Under the pieces are notes generated by a model. The model was not told the origin of the DNA, did no database searches, and was given only the letters and a program-made list of their open reading frames with translations. This document shows positions 36,905 through 45,538 of a DNA stretch of 64,000 nucleotides, piece after piece. This DNA comes from DATFVA01 sp963747755 (GTDB taxonomy: Bacteria; Bacteroidota; Ignavibacteria; Ignavibacteriales; Ignavibacteriaceae), in contig CAVVGK010000014.1 of NCBI GenBank assembly GCA_963747755.1, positions 496,001 to 560,000 on the forward strand. Reading direction: 5' to 3'. The position numbers and the translations under genes are program-made. How positions within the stretch are numbered: position 1 is the stretch's first letter; every line of letters starts with the position of its first letter.

Positions 36905-37025
36905 TAATTTTATCTGATTAATCCGGTTTGTTAAAGGCTTCCCACTTCAGATAAATATTTTCCAGAGAGCCATTTTTCAAGTACAGTAGCAAATTCGCCG
37001 AATAAATTCTCCTAATAATTTGCCC

Positions 37026-37052
37026 CAATTTAGGCCTATTTTGGCTAAATTG
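37026..37052. repeat. Inverted repeat between peroxiredoxin and porU genes
   Basis: CAATTTAG(G)CC pairs with GGCTAAATTG over a short loop, with one bulged base. It lies just past the end of the peroxiredoxin gene and about 120 bases before porU. No T-run follows on the minus strand, so it may be a weak terminator or a binding site. Confidence 0.35.
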
Positions 37053-37061
37053 TCAAGTCAA

Positions 37062-37508
37062 TTAAATAATTTGTTTCCTGCGCAGATCAGCTAGTATTTT
37101 ACTGGCGCTGTCATACTTGAAAAAAGGTATTTTCCTCTCATAAACTACTTCCCCGGAAGGGTTTATAAGAATAAGCTTCCGCCTGTTAACGGATAGAAAA
37201 TTAAGGGCATTAAAGCTTCGGCTGACCTTTTTACCGGGGTCTGCGAGCATCGGGAACCTGATATTTAGCTTTCCGCAGAAGGATTTGTGCGAACTAGATG
37301 ATTCTATATTGATCCCGACAGGCCTGATACCCGCCGCTTCAAACTGCTTTATGTTGCTCTGGTAGTTATCCAGCTGGGATGAACAAACGCGGGAATTGTC
37401 TTTCGGATAAAAAACCAGCAGGACGTAATACTCAAGCTGTTTGTATAGTTCAAAATCCTCCCCATATTGATCCTTGAGGATGAAGTTCTCTGCTTTCTTA
37501 AATGGCAT
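37062..37508 (-). CDS. Peroxiredoxin, AhpC/TSA family
   Basis: A 148-residue thioredoxin-fold peroxidase. The active-site region reads YPKDNSRVCSSQL, the PxxxSxxC form of the peroxidatic Cys loop (about residue 42). A BCP-like second Cys five residues on is absent; a Cys at about residue 77 (KSFCGKL) could act instead. The start ATG (37508) is next to the stop of the HD-domain gene, so they are cotranscribed. It is one of three peroxiredoxins in this window. Confidence 0.8.
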   Translation of the reverse strand: MPFKKAENFILKDQYGEDFELYKQLEYYVLLVFYPKDNSRVCSSQLDNYQSNIKQFEAAGIRPVGINIESSSSHKSFCGKLNIRFPMLADPGKKVSRSFNALNFLSVNRRKLILINPSGEVVYERKIPFFKYDSASKILADLRRKQII

Positions 37509-38075
37509 TTACAGGCCTAAAGTTTCCTTATTTTTTTTCATTGCATCTATACAGAATGCGATATGCTCTTCCAGCGGCACACCGAGTTCTTCTGCTCCTT
37601 TAACAATATCTTCCCTGCTTACGTTCCTTGCAAACGCCTTATCCTTCATTTTCTTTTTCACTGATTTTACTTCAACTTCATCGATGGTCTTGTTAGGTCT
37701 GACATAAGTCACTGCAGTAATAAACCCGGCCAGCTCATCACACGCATAGAGCGTTTTTGCCAGCTTTGTACTTCGGGGTATGCCTGTATAATCAGCGTGT
37801 GAAAGTATAGCATTTCTGAATTCTTCGTCAAATCCTTTTTCTTTAAGGATCTCAGAACCTTTGTATGGATGCTCCTCTGAAGTGGGAAATTTTTCATAAT
37901 CGAAATCATGAAGAAGCGCAGCGTTGCTCCAGTACTCTACATCTTCACCGGATTTTTCGGCATAGGCCCTTAGGCATGTTTCCACAGCATAGGCATGCTT
38001 AAGAAGACTATCATTCTGGGTGTATTCTTTCAGAAGGTTGTGACAGTATTCCCTGTCCCTCATTACATCTGACAT
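37509..38075 (-). CDS. HD-domain hydrolase
   Basis: A 188-residue protein of the HDIG type. The metal motif is spread over LLKHAYAVE (first His), ALLHDFDYEKF (HD) and ILSHADYTG (late His), and a CDELAGF motif is also typical of this group of small HD phosphohydrolases. The substrate is unknown; nucleotides are possible. It sits between nth and the peroxiredoxin gene with gaps of 11 and 0 bases, and is intact. Confidence 0.8.
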   Translation of the reverse strand: MSDVMRDREYCHNLLKEYTQNDSLLKHAYAVETCLRAYAEKSGEDVEYWSNAALLHDFDYEKFPTSEEHPYKGSEILKEKGFDEEFRNAILSHADYTGIPRSTKLAKTLYACDELAGFITAVTYVRPNKTIDEVEVKSVKKKMKDKAFARNVSREDIVKGAEELGVPLEEHIAFCIDAMKKNKETLGL

Positions 38076-38086
38076 ATTTTCTCCTT

Positions 38087-38734
38087 TTATTCGTTTGCGG
38101 GATTAAAAGACGGGCACAGATTTCCCACTGCACACTTAAGACATTTTGGTCTTCGTGCGATGCAGATATTTCTTCCGTGAGAAGCCAGTAAATGCGAGGC
38201 CTTAACCCAGTCTTTTTCCGGCAGAAGTTCTTTGAGTCTGAATTCAATTTTTTCAGGATCAGGCGAGTCTATAAATCCCAGCAGGTTCGAAAGTCTCTTA
38301 ACGTGAGTATCAACAGCAATTGCGGGAATTCCGAATGCATTTCCTGCTACAACCGATGCTGTTTTCCTTCCCACCCCGGGAAGCTTGTACAGTGCTTCAA
38401 AGTCTGCCGGCACTTTGCCCTTATGTTCATCAACGAGAGCCTGGCAGCATTGCTTTATACTTTTAGCCTTCTGCCTGTAGAATCCTGTTGAATATATATC
38501 CTTTTCAAGTTCTTCGTTCTTGGTGTTTATAAAATCCTGAGGTTTTTTATATTTCTTAAATAATGTTTTAGTAACAATATTAACCCTTTCATCCGTGCAT
38601 TGGGCTGATAGTATTGTAGCTATAAGCAGCTGAAAGGGGGAAGAAAAGTTTAATGCGGATTTCACATCAGGATATTCCTTCTTTAGAATGGAAAATATCT
38701 CTGCAGCACGGTCCTTTTCTGATTTAACCTTCAT
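38087..38734 (-). CDS. nth: Endonuclease III
   Basis: A 215-residue base-excision-repair glycosylase/AP lyase. The helix-hairpin-helix LPGVGRKTASVVAG carries the catalytic Lys, and the Asp is in AVDTHVKRL. The C-terminal iron-sulfur loop has the exact spacing C-x6-C-x2-C-x5-C (CIARRPKCLKC...C). It removes oxidised pyrimidines. The start overlaps the ferredoxin gene end by 11 bases. Confidence 0.95.
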   Translation of the reverse strand: MKVKSEKDRAAEIFSILKKEYPDVKSALNFSSPFQLLIATILSAQCTDERVNIVTKTLFKKYKKPQDFINTKNEELEKDIYSTGFYRQKAKSIKQCCQALVDEHKGKVPADFEALYKLPGVGRKTASVVAGNAFGIPAIAVDTHVKRLSNLLGFIDSPDPEKIEFRLKELLPEKDWVKASHLLASHGRNICIARRPKCLKCAVGNLCPSFNPANE

Positions 38735-39068
38735 TTTTATCCTGGTTAAATTTTGGATGTTTGTTCAGCAGTCTCTCCACAGGCTTATTATTAATAATGT
38801 GACTCTGGATGATTTCTTCTACATCATCAATAGTAACATGCCAGTACCAGATCTGCTCGGGATAAACAACTATGTTGGGTCCGAACTCGCAGGCATCCAG
38901 ACAGCCCGAGGCATTCACCCTGACCTTCGATTTTAATCCCAGCTCCTTTACCCTCTCCTTCATTTTAGCCCTGATCTCCACGCTCCCCTTATCAGCACAG
39001 CAGCCTCTCGGATCATCGGGCGGTCTTTTATTTTCACAGACGAATATATGTTTTTCGTATCGCTTCAT
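38724..39068 (-). CDS. Thioredoxin-like [2Fe-2S] ferredoxin
   Basis: About 114 residues of the thioredoxin-like 2Fe-2S ferredoxin family. The cluster ligands are visible as HIFVCENKRP...CC near the start and SGCLDACEFGP in the middle. The ATG at 39068 fits the family start better than a frame opening nine bases earlier. The electron partner is unknown. It overlaps nth, which has its own iron-sulfur cluster, but a direct link is not shown. Confidence 0.85.
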   Translation of the reverse strand: MKRYEKHIFVCENKRPPDDPRGCCADKGSVEIRAKMKERVKELGLKSKVRVNASGCLDACEFGPNIVVYPEQIWYWHVTIDDVEEIIQSHIINNKPVERLLNKHPKFNQDKNEG

Positions 39069-39086
39069 AAAAATCAAATAAAAATG

Positions 39087-39143
39087 AATAATTAAGAATT
39101 AGAAATTAACAATTAAAAATTAAGAATGGAATTAACAATTAAA
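39087..39143. repeat. Low-complexity AATTAA-type repeat
   Basis: Repeated variants of AATTAAGAATT, AATTAACAATT and AATTAAAAATT occupy about 57 bases between the ferredoxin gene and tRNA-Glu. Such A/T-only spacers are common between genes in this lineage, and no function is evident. Confidence 0.6.
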
Positions 39144-39187
39144 AGGCAGGTATATAAAATGGGATGTAGAAGCTCTGGAAAACTCAG

Positions 39188-39261
39188 TAGCGCGTACGGG
39201 ATTCGAACCCGTGATCTCCGCCTTGAGAGGGCGGCGTCCTAAGCCACTAGACGAACGCGCC
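39188..39261 (-). tRNA. tRNA-Glu (anticodon CTC)
   Basis: A full cloverleaf folds on the minus strand. The acceptor GGCGCGT pairs with ACGCGCT (one G-U), the anticodon stem is CCGCC/GGCGG with loop CTCTCAA giving anticodon CTC, and the T-loop is GGTTCGAATCC. The discriminator is A and CCA is not encoded. It lies in tandem with tRNA-Gln. Confidence 0.95.
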
Positions 39262-39333
39262 TGTATAACAAATAACAATGCACAATGTAAAATTAAAGGT
39301 TAAATGTATATCTTTAATTGTGCACTGAGTGAG

Positions 39334-39406
39334 TTGCCTCGCCAGGGCTCGAACCTGGACTCTTCTGATCCAGAGTCAGACGTGTTGCCAGTTACACCAC
39401 GAGGCA
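39334..39406 (-). tRNA. tRNA-Gln (anticodon CTG)
   Basis: A cloverleaf on the minus strand: acceptor TGCCTCG/CGAGGCA, anticodon stem TCTGA/TCAGA with loop CTCTGGA giving CTG, and T-loop GGTTCGAGCCC. The discriminator is A and no CCA is encoded. It is 72 bases upstream of tRNA-Glu and may share a transcript with it. Confidence 0.95.
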
Positions 39407-39496
39407 ATTTTATTTTCGAGCTTCAAAAATAAAACATTTCCTGCAATATAACCAAATAGAAATAGAGTACCGGACTTTTTTTTCTTCTCCTAATCC

Positions 39497-39524
39497 TCAA
39501 TTTTCAATATTCAATTTTCAATAT
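39497..39524. repeat. Two direct 14-bp repeats
   Basis: TCAATTTTCAATAT occurs twice in a row upstream of the plus-strand NHL-repeat gene. It resembles the A/T spacer repeat on the other side of the tRNA pair. No function is assigned. Confidence 0.7.
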
Positions 39525-39603
39525 TCCATTGCTCCGCTTTGCCTTTTAATTTTACTCTTCTATGCATATTTTAAATTCATCTACTATAATGGTTTATGTA
39601 AAA

Positions 39604-40455
39604 ATGAGAACTTATACAGGGTTAATTATTTTTCTGCTGGTTTCCCTGCAGACATACTCACAAACCTTTACCTACCAGCTATCAATCGGAAAATTCAAAA
39701 ATGCTTCCTCTTTTAATATAAATTCCGCAGGGATAATTTTTGTCGCCGATGCCGGCTCGGATGAGGTGTATAAGCTCGATACTCTCGGAAACTATCTCAA
39801 AGATGTCGGAGGGTATGGCTGGGATGAAGGAAATTTTGATCAGCCGGTTGATGTTTTTGCTAACCCCCTGAACGTTTATGTCTCGGATAAGAATAATCAC
39901 AGGATCCAGCGGTTTGATAAGGACCTTAATTTTATCTCCCTGCTTTACACGAGGGAGAGCGATGACCGGGCAGAGAGGTTTGGATATCCGCTGAGCGCGG
40001 TAACTTCAAATCAGGGCGACCTGTTTATCCTGGATTCGGAAAATAAAAGGATACTGAAATTTGATCTGTTCGGCCATTTCATCCTCAACTTCGGAGGATT
40101 TGACGGCGGAACTTATGCACTAAGGAAACCTAAACAGATGGCTGTATCTTCTGCCAATGTTCTGTTTGTTATCGATGGCAGCAGCATCATTCTTTTTGAT
40201 CAGTATGGAAATGGTATAAACGAAATGGAAACCGGTGCTGATTTAAAAGCAATAAATATCACTTTCAATAACCTGCTTATAAATACAGATAAACTTATAC
40301 TGATGTCCAACCTTAGATCGGGTGAATTTAAGTTTTCCGAGATAAAAACCGATGATGAACTTAATTCACCAATTATCAGCAGTCTTCTCTTTAACGGTAA
40401 ACTTTATATCCTTATGGCTGACCAGATAAGAATTTACAGCCTGGTGAAAAGTTGA
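39604..40455 (+). CDS. Secreted NHL-repeat beta-propeller protein
   Basis: About 283 residues from ATG at 39604, which gives a clean signal peptide (MRTYTGLIIFLLVSLQTYSQ); earlier in-frame ATGs at 39562 and 39589 exist. At least four NHL-type blades are visible (IFVADAGSDEVYKLD, VYVSDKNNHRIQRFD, LFILDSENKRILKFD). NHL propellers usually bind ligands or proteins outside the membrane. It is first in a four-gene plus-strand run. The next gene begins with a TTG overlapping its stop. The specific role is unknown. Confidence 0.8.
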   Translation: MRTYTGLIIFLLVSLQTYSQTFTYQLSIGKFKNASSFNINSAGIIFVADAGSDEVYKLDTLGNYLKDVGGYGWDEGNFDQPVDVFANPLNVYVSDKNNHRIQRFDKDLNFISLLYTRESDDRAERFGYPLSAVTSNQGDLFILDSENKRILKFDLFGHFILNFGGFDGGTYALRKPKQMAVSSANVLFVIDGSSIILFDQYGNGINEMETGADLKAINITFNNLLINTDKLILMSNLRSGEFKFSEIKTDDELNSPIISSLLFNGKLYILMADQIRIYSLVKS

Positions 40456-40964
40456 ATGCAAAGGCATCGTATATTAAAATCCTGCTGACCTTATTAACGA
40501 TTATATGGTTCGCCGGAATATTTTTTAATCCGCTCTTGACGCATAGTTTCGGGGCTGGCTCAAAGCTCTCTCTCTTCGGTCGAAATGAAATTGGGACAAC
40601 CTTTTTCTTTACTGATAAAATATATTCGCTCGTTTGTCACCAGGATAACGCTAAATCATTCTTCATTGGCGGCCATAAACTTGAAGTCTGTGCAAGATGT
40701 ACAGGGATTTATATGGGAGCAGTCCTTTTCTCGATAGCTGCTTTGTTTTTCAACAGACTAAGACCCCGCGACAAAAAATGGCTGCTTTACAGCATGATCC
40801 CTATGGCGGCAGATGTGATTTTATATTCTATAGGTATTTATAATTATTCAAAATGGATTGCTTTCAGTACCGGTCTGATTTTGGGATCGATCTCTATTCT
40901 TTATATTTTTACAGGAATTGAAGAATATTTTTTTGATTTAAAGCTAAGTTCCAATGCCCAGTAA
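40452..40964 (+). CDS. DUF2085 membrane protein
   Basis: A 170-residue protein with about four helices. The loop CHQDNAKSFFIGGHKLEVCAR followed by CTGIY is the conserved signature of DUF2085. It begins with TTG at 40452, overlapping the stop of the upstream gene (TTGA). No ATG lies near that would keep the first helix intact. It overlaps the next gene by 11 bases. The Cys/His loop could bind a metal, but function is unknown. Confidence 0.8.
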   Translation: MNAKASYIKILLTLLTIIWFAGIFFNPLLTHSFGAGSKLSLFGRNEIGTTFFFTDKIYSLVCHQDNAKSFFIGGHKLEVCARCTGIYMGAVLFSIAALFFNRLRPRDKKWLLYSMIPMAADVILYSIGIYNYSKWIAFSTGLILGSISILYIFTGIEEYFFDLKLSSNAQ

Positions 40965-41457
40965 AGCTTATCTGCCCTCTCTTGTTGCAGGCTTCGGCGC
41001 TGCAGTTCTTACAACTGTTCCCGGAGTAAGAGAATTCGGCTGCTGCCTGATAGTTCCTCTCGCGGTAATTACTGCCATGCTTTTGTATAAGAAAACACTT
41101 GACGAGGATACTAATATTCCTGTGAGCAGGGGACTTTTAATCGGATTTCTGACTGGACTGTTTGCAGCATTATTCTCCACTTTCTTTGACGTAATAGTCA
41201 CACTTTTTACCCATACTAATGATTTTGTCGAGACGCTGCCTCAGACAAAGGAAGTACTTGACAGTTTTAATTTCGGCGAAGCTGCAAAACAAACTCTTGA
41301 TCTGATGAAAGGGATGGCTGAACAGATTACTTCTACCGGTTTTTCACTTCTCTATACCATATTTATCTTAATCAGCAACCTGATAGTCGATTCAATATTC
41401 GGACTTCTCGCAGGTCTGCTGGGCAGAATCATTGTAAACCGCAGAACCCCTGCCTGA
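40954..41457 (+). CDS. Integral membrane protein, DUF4199-like
   Basis: A 167-residue protein with about four hydrophobic segments. An amphipathic stretch between the third and fourth (FVETLPQTKEVLDSF, then a helix) recalls DUF4199-type membrane proteins of Bacteroidota. It starts inside the end of the DUF2085 gene, so the two are translationally coupled. Function is unknown. Confidence 0.65.
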   Translation: MPSKAYLPSLVAGFGAAVLTTVPGVREFGCCLIVPLAVITAMLLYKKTLDEDTNIPVSRGLLIGFLTGLFAALFSTFFDVIVTLFTHTNDFVETLPQTKEVLDSFNFGEAAKQTLDLMKGMAEQITSTGFSLLYTIFILISNLIVDSIFGLLAGLLGRIIVNRRTPA

Positions 41458-41481
41458 TGTCTATTCGAAAAGAGAGATAAA

Positions 41482-41766
41482 ATGATATCTGCATTTATAT
41501 TTTTTCTTCATCTTGTTTTTGCACTCGTAATCTTCACCAGGAAATGGCAAAGCGAAAATCTGAAATCCGGTTTCCTTAACATTGGTTTAATTGCTGTGCT
41601 CTTTGCGGTAGGCTGGTCAATAACAGGAATTATAGCAAAAGCAGTGATGGAACCTCAGGGACTTGGAATAGATTTCGACAGGGATACTTTTTCGCTTGTG
41701 CTTCTTACAATCGGCGAGTTTTTCTTTTACAGGATCTACTACAAAGAAGAAGAGATACGAAATTAA
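41482..41766 (+). CDS. Small membrane protein
   Basis: A 94-residue protein with three hydrophobic segments and a charged tail (YYKEEEIRN). An AGAGAGAT-type ribosome site precedes the ATG. It is the last gene of the plus-strand run and faces tonB on the other strand, with 41 bases between stops. It is not recognised as any named family. Confidence 0.6.
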   Translation: MISAFIFFLHLVFALVIFTRKWQSENLKSGFLNIGLIAVLFAVGWSITGIIAKAVMEPQGLGIDFDRDTFSLVLLTIGEFFFYRIYYKEEEIRN

Positions 41767-41807
41767 TAATGGAATCTTCGGTCTTCAGTCTGCAATCTGC
41801 AATAGTA

Positions 41808-42503
41808 TCACTGCAGTCTGTATGGGAACACAATAACCGCCGCCTGTTCGGTCTGCTTCTGACCCGGTGCCAGAGCCTCAAATCTCCACTGTCTCAATGA
41901 ATTTATAGCGGCGTTTTCAAGTCGAGTATCAGCTTTGGTGAGCGGAAGAATATTTCCTACTGTCCCGTCGGGAAGTATTGAGAATCTCAGCCTGATGTCA
42001 ATCTCCTTGTTAACTCCTTCCGGGTAGTCTGGCAGAATATAGCTGTAGATTTTTCTTGTGCCCATACCGCCCCAGTCAATATCAAATCCGAAGCTTCCCT
42101 CACCTTCTGCTTTATTTCCCTGACCTACCGTAGTGACTTTTGAATCGGTATTTTCCTTTGTCTCAGTCTTTATAGTTTTCGTTTCTTCCTTCTGCTTATC
42201 TGCGGGTTTGATAACATTTTCCTCAGAGGTGTTCTTCGCTTTTGGAAGTTCTACTTCTTTGACCTCTTTACTTTTATCTACAGTCTCGTTGGTTTCGGCT
42301 TTTGCATTCTCCTCAACCTGGTTGATCTGCGTTCCGATAGCACCTGATGACCCCGGCTGACTGGATTTGCCGAAAGAAAGTTCAACATAATCCCGCGGAG
42401 GATAATCCATCGTAAACTTTATAAAAAGCAGCAGTATAAAAATGATGATGTGAACAATCATCGAGATTGAGAAAGAAATATGCCGTATTGAATTATATGT
42501 CAT
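41808..42503 (-). CDS. tonB: TonB-family energy transducer
   Basis: A 231-residue protein with an N-terminal helix (about 8-30), a charged Lys/Glu/Thr-rich periplasmic linker (about 50-140) and a C-terminal TonB domain (IYSYILPDYPEGVNKEIDI, then LRQWRFEAL). It transmits proton-motive force from ExbB/ExbD to outer-membrane receptors. It is last in the exbB-exbD-tonB run. A receptor-like barrel is encoded upstream in the same run. Confidence 0.88.
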   Translation of the reverse strand: MTYNSIRHISFSISMIVHIIIFILLLFIKFTMDYPPRDYVELSFGKSSQPGSSGAIGTQINQVEENAKAETNETVDKSKEVKEVELPKAKNTSEENVIKPADKQKEETKTIKTETKENTDSKVTTVGQGNKAEGEGSFGFDIDWGGMGTRKIYSYILPDYPEGVNKEIDIRLRFSILPDGTVGNILPLTKADTRLENAAINSLRQWRFEALAPGQKQTEQAAVIVFPYRLQ

Positions 42504-42518
42504 CGTTCTGAAGCTTTA

Positions 42519-42923
42519 TTATAGTTGTTCTTTTTCTGTCTGTATAGTAAATTTATCTATGTTCGTTGCCTTCGCCGCATCAATAACCTTTATCACCAGC
42601 TCAACAGGAACAGATTTATCTGCCCGGATAACAAGGTTCTCTTCCTTCCCTTCACCTTTCATCAGAGCCAGCCTTGCCGGTAGTTCTTCTATCGTTACTT
42701 CATCTTTACCTGCGTAGATGCCGCCTCCGGAAGTAAGGGTCACTATCAGCTGTGAGGGGGTTGTCTGCTCATTGGTTTTAGAACCGGGAAGCTTAACTTT
42801 AACTCCTGTCTGGATTACAAACTGCGATGTAAGAAGAAAGAATATAAGCAGCAGCATAACGATATCAGTCAATGATGAATAACTGAATATCGCCAGCGGT
42901 TCGTTTGATGTATTGAATTTCAT
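42519..42923 (-). CDS. exbD: ExbD/TolR-family biopolymer transport protein
   Basis: A 134-residue protein with a single N-terminal helix containing the essential Asp (SLTDIVMLLLIFFLLTS) and a periplasmic domain ending in QTEKEQL. It forms the proton-driven motor with ExbB. The start is eight bases after the exbB stop. Confidence 0.92.
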   Translation of the reverse strand: MKFNTSNEPLAIFSYSSLTDIVMLLLIFFLLTSQFVIQTGVKVKLPGSKTNEQTTPSQLIVTLTSGGGIYAGKDEVTIEELPARLALMKGEGKEENLVIRADKSVPVELVIKVIDAAKATNIDKFTIQTEKEQL

Positions 42924-42931
42924 ATTACTAC

Positions 42932-43588
42932 CTATATATCAATTTCTATTTCTTCTTCGAACTCCGACTGTGAAGCAGAGCTGTCCTGTATTATATCAAC
43001 CACGTCATTTGCTACTGTTTCCATATCGCCGACAAGCTTTTTTACTGCACCAAGGAAATAATTATAGAATGCCAGGGCGGGGATTCCGACCATAAGTCCG
43101 AATGCCGTAGTAAGAAGTGCTTCCCAGATGCCTCCGGCAAGGTCAGAAGGGTTAGCTGAACCTGCAAGGTCTTCAATGGTCATAAAAGCGGTGATCATAC
43201 CTGTTACTGTTCCGAGAAAACCAAGCAAGGGAGCGATACCGGAAATAGATGCGAGAACAGCAAGGCCTTTTTCCAGCTTGCTGATTTCCTGCCGGCCTGC
43301 ATTTTCAATTGCTTCCTTCACTCTTTCGTGACCAAGCTTATATTTTGTCAGTCCCTTCCGTATAATATTTGCTACGGGCGATTTTTCTTCCATACAGTAG
43401 CTGATCGCACCGCTTATATCTTTCTTCTTGAGCATTCCTCTTATTCTCACCATAAAAGCAGGGACGTTTATCTTCGCTTTTCGGATCACAATATATCTGT
43501 CTATAATCACTGTCAATCCTATTATAGAGCAGGCCAGAATAAACCACATGATTATTCCGCCTTTGAGAAATATTGAAAACAACTCCAT
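42932..43588 (-). CDS. exbB: ExbB/TolQ-family motor protein
   Basis: A 218-residue protein with three helices. The conserved block GLAVLASISGIAPLLGFLGTVTGMI and the following helix with ALLTTAFGLMVGIPAL are the MotA/TolQ/ExbB proton-channel signature. It works with the downstream exbD and tonB products. Confidence 0.92.
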   Translation of the reverse strand: MELFSIFLKGGIIMWFILACSIIGLTVIIDRYIVIRKAKINVPAFMVRIRGMLKKKDISGAISYCMEEKSPVANIIRKGLTKYKLGHERVKEAIENAGRQEISKLEKGLAVLASISGIAPLLGFLGTVTGMITAFMTIEDLAGSANPSDLAGGIWEALLTTAFGLMVGIPALAFYNYFLGAVKKLVGDMETVANDVVDIIQDSSASQSEFEEEIEIDI

Positions 43589-43614
43589 AGTCTTCCTTTT
43601 CCTTTACATTATAA

Positions 43615-45512
43615 TTAGTGATTTCCGTTTACAAAATTTTCTGCTTCTTCCAGGGATTTGAAGAAGCCGACTCTAACCCTGTAATATAATCCCATTCCCG
43701 ATATTTCAGCTTTTTCCGCAAATGCTGTATAACCAGCATCCCTGTACTTCTGAACTTCGCTTAAAGCAATCGATTTGCTCTTCCAGGAAGAAACCTGCAC
43801 CATCACTCCTTCGGGATACTGGTAAATATAATTTCCTATCCTCCGGGCATTAACCGGTTCCCTGATCTCTGTTAAATCAGGCTTAGCCGCATTGGTATCT
43901 CCGCAGTTTTTAATTCCGTTTCGTTTTTACCCGGCTGATCTTTAACAGTTCCATTATCCGGCGTTTTGTTCTCACCGGATTTGCTATAAGGATATGTTAC
44001 GGGTACATCATAATCTCTTTCGATAGTGGTTGTCCGTCCTTTATCCGCGGCTGTCTGTCCCGGTAATTCTGTGCCGGCACTTTTAAGTTTGAAGTACAGA
44101 AAAATTATCCCGGCAAGTGCTATAATAACAGCAAAGGCAATAATTAAAGTAGGTACACCGCTGCGCTTCCGGTAGCCCTGGTAATCGCGAATTCCTCTTT
44201 TCTTTCTTGCAGGGGGTTCTTCGTCAATCTCATCGAGCCCTTTTATTCCCGACAAATCAAAATTAAATTCAGCGGTGGTCCGGCGGACTTTCTGGTAGCC
44301 TCCCCGCACTTCGGTAATTCTCCGGGGGGATTCTTCTTCAATCTCTTCAGCATCATCGAACTCGGTGGTTCTAAATTCCTTGGTAAGCGACCGAACCCTT
44401 TGAAAGTTCTTTAACAGAGGCTCCTCCGGTTCGGGTTTATCTGCCTCCCTTTCGTTTTCCTCCGCTTCTTCCGGCTCCGTTAAATCTTTTACATTCTCTT
44501 CATCTCCCCCTTCATCTCCCTCCTCTTCAGCTTCTGATTGTTCATCGTATCCTTCAGTTCTCAAATCATCTTCTTCAATAGATTCCTGTTCCTCTTTGAT
44601 TTCATCCTTTTCGCTTATAGAATCATTATGCTCTTCGCTCTCAGCTTCAAAGTATACAGAATCATCTTCATCAATAACCTCTTCAAATATATCTTCACTT
44701 ACATCATCAACATCTTCTTCCTCATCAAATAACGGTTTGGCTTCTTCGGGCGCTGTTCGTTCTGGTTCGGCTGGGCCTGAATCTTCCTCTTGAACGGGTT
44801 CGTCCTGGATATTTTCTGCCCTGTCAGTTTCAAGATTGGGGGTGGAATCTTCTTCAATTTCACCAGAGAGGTTTTCGCCGAAATCCCACGACAGATTTTC
44901 GAATTCCCTGGTCTTTAGAAAATCGCTGCGGTCAGGAACTTTAGTTTCAGCCTGATTAATTTCATCAGCAGGTTTATCCCAATCGCCATGCTCTACGGAA
45001 TTTTCTTCTGGATTAAGCAGAATCGTTTCTGTCTCTTTACCGCCCTCAGTTTTTTCAGCTTCGCTTATGAGTCTTGCGAGCTTCGATTCAAGCAGACTCC
45101 TTAATTCTGTTCCGGATGGCGGGATAAAAAATTCGGTCTCTTTTGCTCCCTTCAACGGGATAACAGGTTTCCCTATGCTTAAACTAAAATAAGAATCAAC
45201 AGGCTGGTATTCCTTCTCTATTCCGGAAGGGACATTGAAGATGATCTCCTCATCGCCTGAAAAATTCTCGTCATTATTAATGTATACGATAAGATCTGAG
45301 TAGATAAATTCCTCATCCCGGTTCTGTGAGGTATGGTTCTCAATCTGACCTACACGTAGCTGGAATGTTCCTACACCGGCTATTTCAAGCGACTCACCTG
45401 GTTTTAGTATTTCCGAAGCATTCTTCAGAAATATTTCAAAAAACTTCTTTGCCTCTGTGTCGGGCACGCCGGCTTTTTTTGAAATTTTTCTGATTATCTC
45501 TGTTTTATTCAT
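43615..45512 (-). pseudogene. HU-domain / transmembrane / SPOR protein, frameshifted
   Basis: The N-terminal 100 residues match an HU/IHF-like domain (IIRKISKKAGVPDTEAKKFF...GVGTFQLR), as in Bacteroidota HU-CCDC81/SPOR proteins. A very acidic linker (about 170-370) and one helix (about 455-475) follow. The main frame stops at 43872. Adding one A to the five-A run (Ts at 43907-43911) restores LKNCGDTNAAKPDLTE and continues into a SPOR domain (VQVSSWKSKSIALSE...YRVRVGFFKSLEEAE) ending at 43615. SPOR domains bind denuded peptidoglycan. The gene belongs to the exbB-exbD-tonB run, which suggests an envelope role. Confidence 0.75.
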
Positions 45513-45538
45513 TATACCGGTAATTATTTAATTAAAAT

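Noticed and set aside
43615..43806. Separate small SPOR protein gene
   Set aside because: The open frame continues upstream of its first GTG into the HU-SPOR gene, and one added base joins them. It is the lost C-terminal domain, not a separate gene.
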